Below are positions 33,637-37,375 of a stretch of DNA of 37,375 nucleotides, in pieces. Origin of the DNA: Bryobacterales bacterium. Its GTDB lineage: Bacteria > Acidobacteriota > Terriglobia > Bryobacterales > Bryobacteraceae. The notes below the pieces were generated by a model. It did not search any database. It had not been told where the DNA came from and saw nothing but the letters and a program-made list of their open reading frames with translations. Position 1 is the first letter of the stretch, and the number at the start of each line of letters is the position of its first letter. The DNA lies in NCBI GenBank assembly GCA_003170915.1, contig PMYB01000022.1, positions 1 to 37,375 of the forward strand, given 5' to 3'. A program made the translations under genes and the position numbers.

Positions 33637-35511
33637 CTACCGTTTCACGACCGGCTTGAGAATCTCCGATAGCAGGTCCGGAACCGCGGGGTCGCGCACC
33701 AGGTGGGGGTATCGTTCGCCGCCGTGATAGTCGATGCGGTGCGTTTCGTAATACTCGCCGGTCTTAATCAGCAGCTCCAGCGGCTTGGTGGCGGACGCCG
33801 TCGCCTCGACGGCTTCCCGCAATACCGTGGGCGTGAACTGCCGGTTGTTGACGGCCACGATGGTGACGGCGGGCGCGATTCCAGCTTTTTGAGCCGGGCC
33901 GGCATAGGCAATATCGACGACCATGCCGTCTTCCTTGACCTTGAGGCCCAGCGAGTGGCTGAGATCGAGCATCTTTCGTTCCGCTTCCTCGGCTTTCAAG
34001 AACTCCGACCGCTCGCCGTCGTAAACCAGCTTCCAGCCGGAGTGCTCGATGCCCCCCAACGGCGCGTGCGGCTCCGTGGAGCGCAAGCGGCTATTCAGGA
34101 AACCCGCCCAGTCGTAGGGCTGGACTGAGTTCAGCGCGGCTACCAGGTCCTCGAAATCATACGGCTTCATGGCCGGCGCTCCGCCGGGGCCTCCCTCGAA
34201 AGCGCGGCAGAAATCGTCCAGCGATTTGGCGCCCTTGCTGAGTTGCCGGATCGAGACATCCACGTCCAGCCAGATCAGCGTGCCCTCGGGGTAGTAGTCC
34301 ACGGTTCGGCGATAATCCGCGTAGTCGTTCCCCGCCTCGTAGAGGGTCTGCGCGGCCACGGCCGTGTCCTCGAGCGGACGCCAGGTGCGGCCGTACGCGG
34401 TGTCGAGCGCCGCGGCGTCGATGGCCAGCGATTCGCGGAAGTCTTCCGGGGTCACGAGCCCGCTGCGCGGCGCCAGAATCTCGCCCAGGTAATTCGTGAG
34501 ACCTTCGTAGACCCACAACAGGTCGCCTTTCATCGGCGTATCGTAGCCGCCATCGGCGGCGCCCGAAGTGAGCCCGATGGGCCGGCGATACTTGCCGTTC
34601 CAGGAGTGCACAAACTCGTGCGGCAGCAAGGTGCCGGAGAGCTTTCGCGGACCGGGGTCGACCAGAGTGCGCTCGCCCAGGCGGTCGTCGCTGGATTCGT
34701 GGTGCTCGAGGCCGAAGTGCGCCACGTGGTCGCTGAGGGTGAAGAGGAAGTGATAATCCCGGTAGTGGCGCGATCCGAACAGGGCGCCGGTTTCCACCAC
34801 CAGGCGCTTGTACTCGTCCGCCAGGTCCGGGCTCATCTCGACTGCGCGGTCGCTGTCCCCAGCCAGGTGAAGGTAGTGCGGGGCGCCGTGATCCGTGCCC
34901 AGCTCGACCGTCCGAAAGTGGGCGCCGGCGAGCAACGGCGAATCGATGAGCGTGGTGAGCGGCGCCGGTTGAAACTCGATCTCGCTAGCCGACTCGCGCG
35001 CGATCGGCAGCGCGGTTCCGTATCGCCACGCGCCGGGCAGGCGCAGATTGGCCTGGTATTGCAGGCTGTCGGCCTGCGCTCCCTGGGGATACAGCACGAG
35101 CTGGTTCCAGTTGACCACCGCCAGCTCGCTCGTGGTCGAGCTTCCGGAGGAGTAGCCGCCTTCCTCCGGCGGCGAGATGAAATCGAAGCTGGCATCGACC
35201 GACGATGCTCCCGCCGGAACATCGATATGAAACGCATACATGTTGACGCTGTCGCGCCTCCAGGCGACCGGTTGGCCGCCCGCCTGGATCTTGAGCCCGA
35301 CCAGATTGGCAATCGGCCCACTGGGCATGTGCTCGCCTGGAATCCATTCGGGATAAAGCAGGGTCAGGGGGCCCGGCCGGGCGGGAATGGTCATCTGGAC
35401 ATGGAACAGCCGGCGTGGCGCGTCCGTGGCGTCGACGCGCAGGCGAACCGGATTCTGAGCATAGAGCGGCAGCCACGCCAGCGCTGCCAAAGTAATACGG
35501 AAAATACGCAT
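33637..35511 (-). CDS. M61-family metallo-aminopeptidase with PDZ domain
   Basis: A 624-residue exported metallopeptidase of family M61 (glycyl aminopeptidase type). A signal peptide (MRIFRITLAALAWLPLYA) precedes an N-terminal beta domain (YPEWIPGEHMPSGPIAN). The zinc site HEFVH (His298, Glu299, His302) is followed by the third ligand Glu in WVYEGLTNYLG. A PDZ domain (about 500-600) has VDIAYAGPAQKAGIAP. The start is ATG at 35511, because it opens the signal peptide; TACAAT lies 9 nt upstream. These enzymes cleave N-terminal Gly or Ala from peptides in the periplasm, complementing the S46 peptidase at 29208. Confidence 0.88.
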   Translation of the reverse strand: MRIFRITLAALAWLPLYAQNPVRLRVDATDAPRRLFHVQMTIPARPGPLTLLYPEWIPGEHMPSGPIANLVGLKIQAGGQPVAWRRDSVNMYAFHIDVPAGASSVDASFDFISPPEEGGYSSGSSTTSELAVVNWNQLVLYPQGAQADSLQYQANLRLPGAWRYGTALPIARESASEIEFQPAPLTTLIDSPLLAGAHFRTVELGTDHGAPHYLHLAGDSDRAVEMSPDLADEYKRLVVETGALFGSRHYRDYHFLFTLSDHVAHFGLEHHESSDDRLGERTLVDPGPRKLSGTLLPHEFVHSWNGKYRRPIGLTSGAADGGYDTPMKGDLLWVYEGLTNYLGEILAPRSGLVTPEDFRESLAIDAAALDTAYGRTWRPLEDTAVAAQTLYEAGNDYADYRRTVDYYPEGTLIWLDVDVSIRQLSKGAKSLDDFCRAFEGGPGGAPAMKPYDFEDLVAALNSVQPYDWAGFLNSRLRSTEPHAPLGGIEHSGWKLVYDGERSEFLKAEEAERKMLDLSHSLGLKVKEDGMVVDIAYAGPAQKAGIAPAVTIVAVNNRQFTPTVLREAVEATASATKPLELLIKTGEYYETHRIDYHGGERYPHLVRDPAVPDLLSEILKPVVKR

Positions 35512-35520
35512 AATCCCACG

Positions 35521-35526
35521 ATTGTA
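35521..35526 (-). promoter_or_regulatory. Candidate -10 element (TACAAT)
   Basis: A near-consensus hexamer on the minus strand that ends 9 nt before the ATG at 35511. The gap contains no Shine-Dalgarno sequence, so the transcript would begin almost at the start codon. Confidence 0.45.
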
Positions 35527-35586
35527 CTTCACCGGCGCGGCTATGTTACCTTGGTGGCTTCCGCCCGCCGGATAGCGGTACTCGAA

Positions 35587-35862
35587 ATGAAGTTAGCTTA
35601 TATTCGTTGGAAGGATGCCGTGGCCGAAGAAGCCGGGGATGCTGGTACCAAGAACCCCCAGGCGCAATTGGTGGAGCTTCAGGAAATCGGATTCCTTCTG
35701 GATGAAAACGAAGAGGCCGTCGTGATCGGGATGGAGATTCATAACGACTCCGAAGTGCGGCCGGGGCGCTGGCGTCTGCATATCCCCAAAGTCAGTATTC
35801 AGGAAATGCGCGTAGTGGATCTGGACAAGGCATTCGCCAGAAAGCGCAAGAAGACCGTTTGA
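35587..35862 (+). CDS. Small hypothetical protein
   Basis: A 91-residue soluble protein with no recognised family. It starts MKLAYIRWKDAVAEEAGD, has an acidic middle (LVELQEIGFLLDENEEAVVIGMEIHND) and ends in a very basic tail (FARKRKKTV). The ATG at 35587 follows only AT-poor text without a clear ribosome site; frames extending further upstream are antisense to the M61 gene. It lies about 60 bp upstream of the VapBC-like pair. The short beta-rich build recalls phage or mobile-element small proteins, but this is a guess. Confidence 0.6.
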   Translation: MKLAYIRWKDAVAEEAGDAGTKNPQAQLVELQEIGFLLDENEEAVVIGMEIHNDSEVRPGRWRLHIPKVSIQEMRVVDLDKAFARKRKKTV

Positions 35863-35908
35863 GGCGCTGGCGCCGGAACAATAAGCCCACTCTGAATGCA
35901 GAAGTATG

Positions 35909-35925
35909 TCACACTAGGAGTGTGA
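35909..35925 (+). promoter_or_regulatory. Perfect inverted repeat over the antitoxin ribosome site
   Basis: TCACACT, AGG, AGTGTGA: a 7-bp perfect inverted repeat with a 3-nt centre, from 35909 to 35925. It covers the AGGAG ribosome site (35916-35920) and the A of the start ATG (35925). Ribbon-helix-helix antitoxins bind palindromes of this size next to their own gene, so this is a candidate autorepression operator; as RNA it could also hide the ribosome site. Confidence 0.45.
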
Positions 35926-36209
35926 TGAAGGCACTGACCAGGAGAGCCCACGTTATCCTGCCGGAGGATGTCGTGGCCGGCATAGACAGGCTGGTCGGCA
36001 AGCGCGGGCGGAGCGCGTTTCTCGCCGAAGTAGCTCGCGAGGAGATTCAAAGACGCCGGCAGCGCGAGGCGCTCAAGGCCGCCGCCAGCTCCTGGAAGGA
36101 TAAGGACCACCCTGAATTGAGGGGCGGCTCGGCCACTTGGGTGCGGAAGATGCGCGCCGAATCCGAGACCCGGTTCCGGCGAATCCAGCAGCACCGGGAT
36201 CGCGACTGA
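35925..36209 (+). CDS. vapB: Ribbon-helix-helix antitoxin (VapB-like)
   Basis: A 94-residue protein with an N-terminal ribbon-helix-helix motif (RRAHVILPEDVVAGIDRLVGKRGRSAFLAEVA) and a Lys/Arg-rich, partly helical tail that would bind the toxin. The start ATG at 35925 has AGGAG at 35916-35920. An inverted repeat covers that site, so autorepression is likely. Its stop shares a base with the next start (TGATG at 36207), the usual layout of a toxin-antitoxin pair with the antitoxin first. The family is called from the fold and context, not a named relative. Confidence 0.75.
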   Translation: MKALTRRAHVILPEDVVAGIDRLVGKRGRSAFLAEVAREEIQRRRQREALKAAASSWKDKDHPELRGGSATWVRKMRAESETRFRRIQQHRDRD

Positions 36210-36595
36210 TGGCCATCCTTCTCCTCGACACCACCGTCATCGTCGACGCGATCAATGGCAAGAAACAACGCCACCTGCTTCTCGACGAATTGCTGGTTCA
36301 GCGGAACCTTCTGGCTTGCTGCGGGATCAACGTCACGGAGGTGTACGCCGGCATGCGGCCTCACGAAGCCAGCCTCACGGAAGCCTTCTTGCAAAGCCTC
36401 AAGTTCTACGAAGTGACCTGGGAGGTCGCCCGGCTTGCGGGCGAGTTGCAGAACCGCTGGCGTAAGAAAGGGCACACCCTTTCCCTGCCCGACGTCACCA
36501 TCGGCGCCGTGGCCTTGACCCACGGGCTTACGCTGCTGACGGACAACCGCAAGGATTTCCCGATGCCCGAGCTGGCGCTCTACTCCCTCCCGTAA
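36209..36595 (+). CDS. vapC: PIN-domain ribonuclease toxin (VapC-like)
   Basis: A 128-residue PIN-domain protein. The four acidic active-site residues are in place: Asp7 (LLLDTTV), Glu44 (NVTEVYAG), Asp95 (SLPDVTIGA) and Asp112 (LTDNRKDF). PIN toxins are Mg-dependent endoribonucleases that cleave tRNA or rRNA when freed from the antitoxin. The ATG at 36209 is chosen because MAILLLDTTV is the normal PIN start. The reading frame is intact, so the pair may be active. It overlaps the antitoxin stop by one base. Confidence 0.88.
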   Translation: MAILLLDTTVIVDAINGKKQRHLLLDELLVQRNLLACCGINVTEVYAGMRPHEASLTEAFLQSLKFYEVTWEVARLAGELQNRWRKKGHTLSLPDVTIGAVALTHGLTLLTDNRKDFPMPELALYSLP

Positions 36596-36713
36596 CGTGG
36601 GCCCAACCACAGCCACCAACCCACGCCCGCGAATGTTGTTACGATGATTTCACAGCGGCTGTTTTCGAGACAGCGGAACTGGCGCAGCGCGCCGCTGGAG
36701 AAAAGAGGATTGG

Positions 36714-37187
36714 ATGGGAACTGGCCGGAACTCCGGCGCGACACCGGCTATCGACTCGGGCCAAGACCGGCGCACCGTTGTCTCGTGGCTGCTGGGAGGC
36801 GGAGTCGCCGCTTCGCTCGCCTCGTTCTTCTATCCCGTCCTTCGCTTTGTGAACCCGCCATCGATTTCGGAAGCCTCCGTGAATGAGGTGGACGCGGGCA
36901 AAGTGCAGGACCTCAAGCCCAATTCGGGAAAAATCGTGAAGTTCGGAAATAAGCCCGCCCTGCTGGTGCGGATCAATGACACCGAGTGGAAGGCGTTTTC
37001 CGCCGTGTGCACCCATCTGAACTGCACCGTCCAATACCGGGAATCGCGCCACGACATCTGGTGCGCCTGCCATAACGGCACCTACGACTTGAACGGCCGG
37101 GTGCAATCCGGACCTCCGCCCAGGCCGCTCGAGGAGCTGGTGGTGCAGATCCGCGGCGACGAGGTTGTCATTTCGCGCCGGGCGTGA
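36714..37187 (+). CDS. qcrA: Rieske iron-sulfur protein (menaquinol:cytochrome c reductase)
   Basis: A 157-residue Rieske protein. A twin-arginine-like N-terminus (QDRRTVVSWLLGGG) is followed by a TM helix (about 23-45). The [2Fe-2S] ligands are in CTHLNC (Cys99, His101) and CACHNG (Cys117, His120 with Cys104 and Cys119 forming the usual disulfide). It carries electrons from quinol to cytochrome c in the membrane. An AGAGGA ribosome site lies before the ATG at 36714. The cytochrome b gene follows directly, as in qcr operons. HNG rather than HGS in the second motif is common among QcrA proteins. Confidence 0.88.
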   Translation: MGTGRNSGATPAIDSGQDRRTVVSWLLGGGVAASLASFFYPVLRFVNPPSISEASVNEVDAGKVQDLKPNSGKIVKFGNKPALLVRINDTEWKAFSAVCTHLNCTVQYRESRHDIWCACHNGTYDLNGRVQSGPPPRPLEELVVQIRGDEVVISRRA

Positions 37188-37201
37188 CGGAGAGAACCAA
37201 C

Positions 37202-37375
37202 TTGCCTGCGACCGACCCAAAAAACAAAACGCTCGACTGGTTGGATGAACGGACCGGCTGGCGCATGGTCCGCGATCTGGCGGACCACAAAGTGGTGCCC
37301 ATACACGCCGGCACCGCCTGGTACTACTTCGGCGGCATCACCCTGTTCCTGTTGGGAATCCAGGTGATCACCGGG
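37202..37375 (+). CDS. qcrB: Cytochrome b subunit of the bc-type complex, 3' end beyond window
   Basis: The first 58 residues of a cytochrome b: DWLDERTGWRMVRDLADHK, then VVPIHAGTAWYYFGGITLF entering the first TM helix. Cytochrome b carries two haems b and oxidises menaquinol on the membrane. TTG at 37202 is preferred because GGAGAG lies 7 nt upstream; GTG at 37184, in the same frame and overlapping the Rieske stop (GTGA), is an alternative. Together with the Rieske gene it marks a qcr operon that continues past the window. Confidence 0.85.
   Translation, partial: MPATDPKNKTLDWLDERTGWRMVRDLADHKVVPIHAGTAWYYFGGITLFLLGIQVITG

Noticed and set aside
34243-35580. Long open frame antisense to the M61 peptidase
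   Set aside because: Only its last 91 codons (from 35587) look like a gene; the rest is the shadow of the peptidase.

Overview
The window is GC-rich bacterial chromosome, most likely from an Acidobacteriota of the Solibacter/Bryobacter type. The evidence is family content: two secreted VWFA-related proteins of the acidobacterial TIGR03436 type, a TIGR03437 (Solibacter-type) domain protein, a TIGR03790 family protein plus two broken copies, and a CadC-like winged-helix/TPR regulator. This is judged from recognised families; no marker RNA gene is present.

Layout. 1-9920: the end of an RmlD-like reductase; a 1524-residue PAS/GAF hybrid histidine kinase; a Tat-exported sulfatase-fold protein that has lost its catalytic residues; a small CxxCH protein; an AlkA-type DNA glycosylase; a secreted VWA protein; a complete RmlD; and a zinc-ribbon membrane protein that overlaps a LysR regulator. 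10926-19138: the TIGR03790 and TIGR03437 proteins, then a tandemly duplicated and decayed block (13970-17372) holding two paralogous 8-TM proteins, one secreted protein of unknown function, gene remnants and a CadC-TPR regulator. A 63-bp hairpin has inserted at the end of the regulator gene. 19139-19890: a long non-coding stretch with a two-copy CRISPR-like repeat.

19891-23727: an acid-sugar module (PdxA-type dehydrogenase and DUF1537 kinase on the minus strand; a divergent TIM-barrel isomerase and an SDR epimerase on the plus strand). 23807-24580: a collision between a truncated DUF3800 gene and a hicBA pair whose toxin is broken. 24586-27305: a tightly overlapping minus-strand operon, moaD-moaE fusion > VWA protein > Hfq-like protein > SuhB. 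27385-29221: a hotdog thioesterase, an ArsA/Get3-like ATPase and a small Cys-rich protein. 29208-35511: an S46 peptidase, a DUF4160/DUF2442 pair, a run of small secreted and membrane proteins including a 41-residue one, and an M61 peptidase. 35587-37375: a small unknown protein, a VapBC-like pair, and the start of a Rieske/cytochrome b operon cut by the window end.

Two themes run through the window. One is repeated decay and rearrangement: duplicated blocks, scraps and inactivated enzymes. The other is a recurring TANNNT hexamer 6-11 nt before start codons that lack a clear Shine-Dalgarno sequence, which suggests leaderless or near-leaderless transcripts. Functions are assigned from motifs and family memory only; no search was run.
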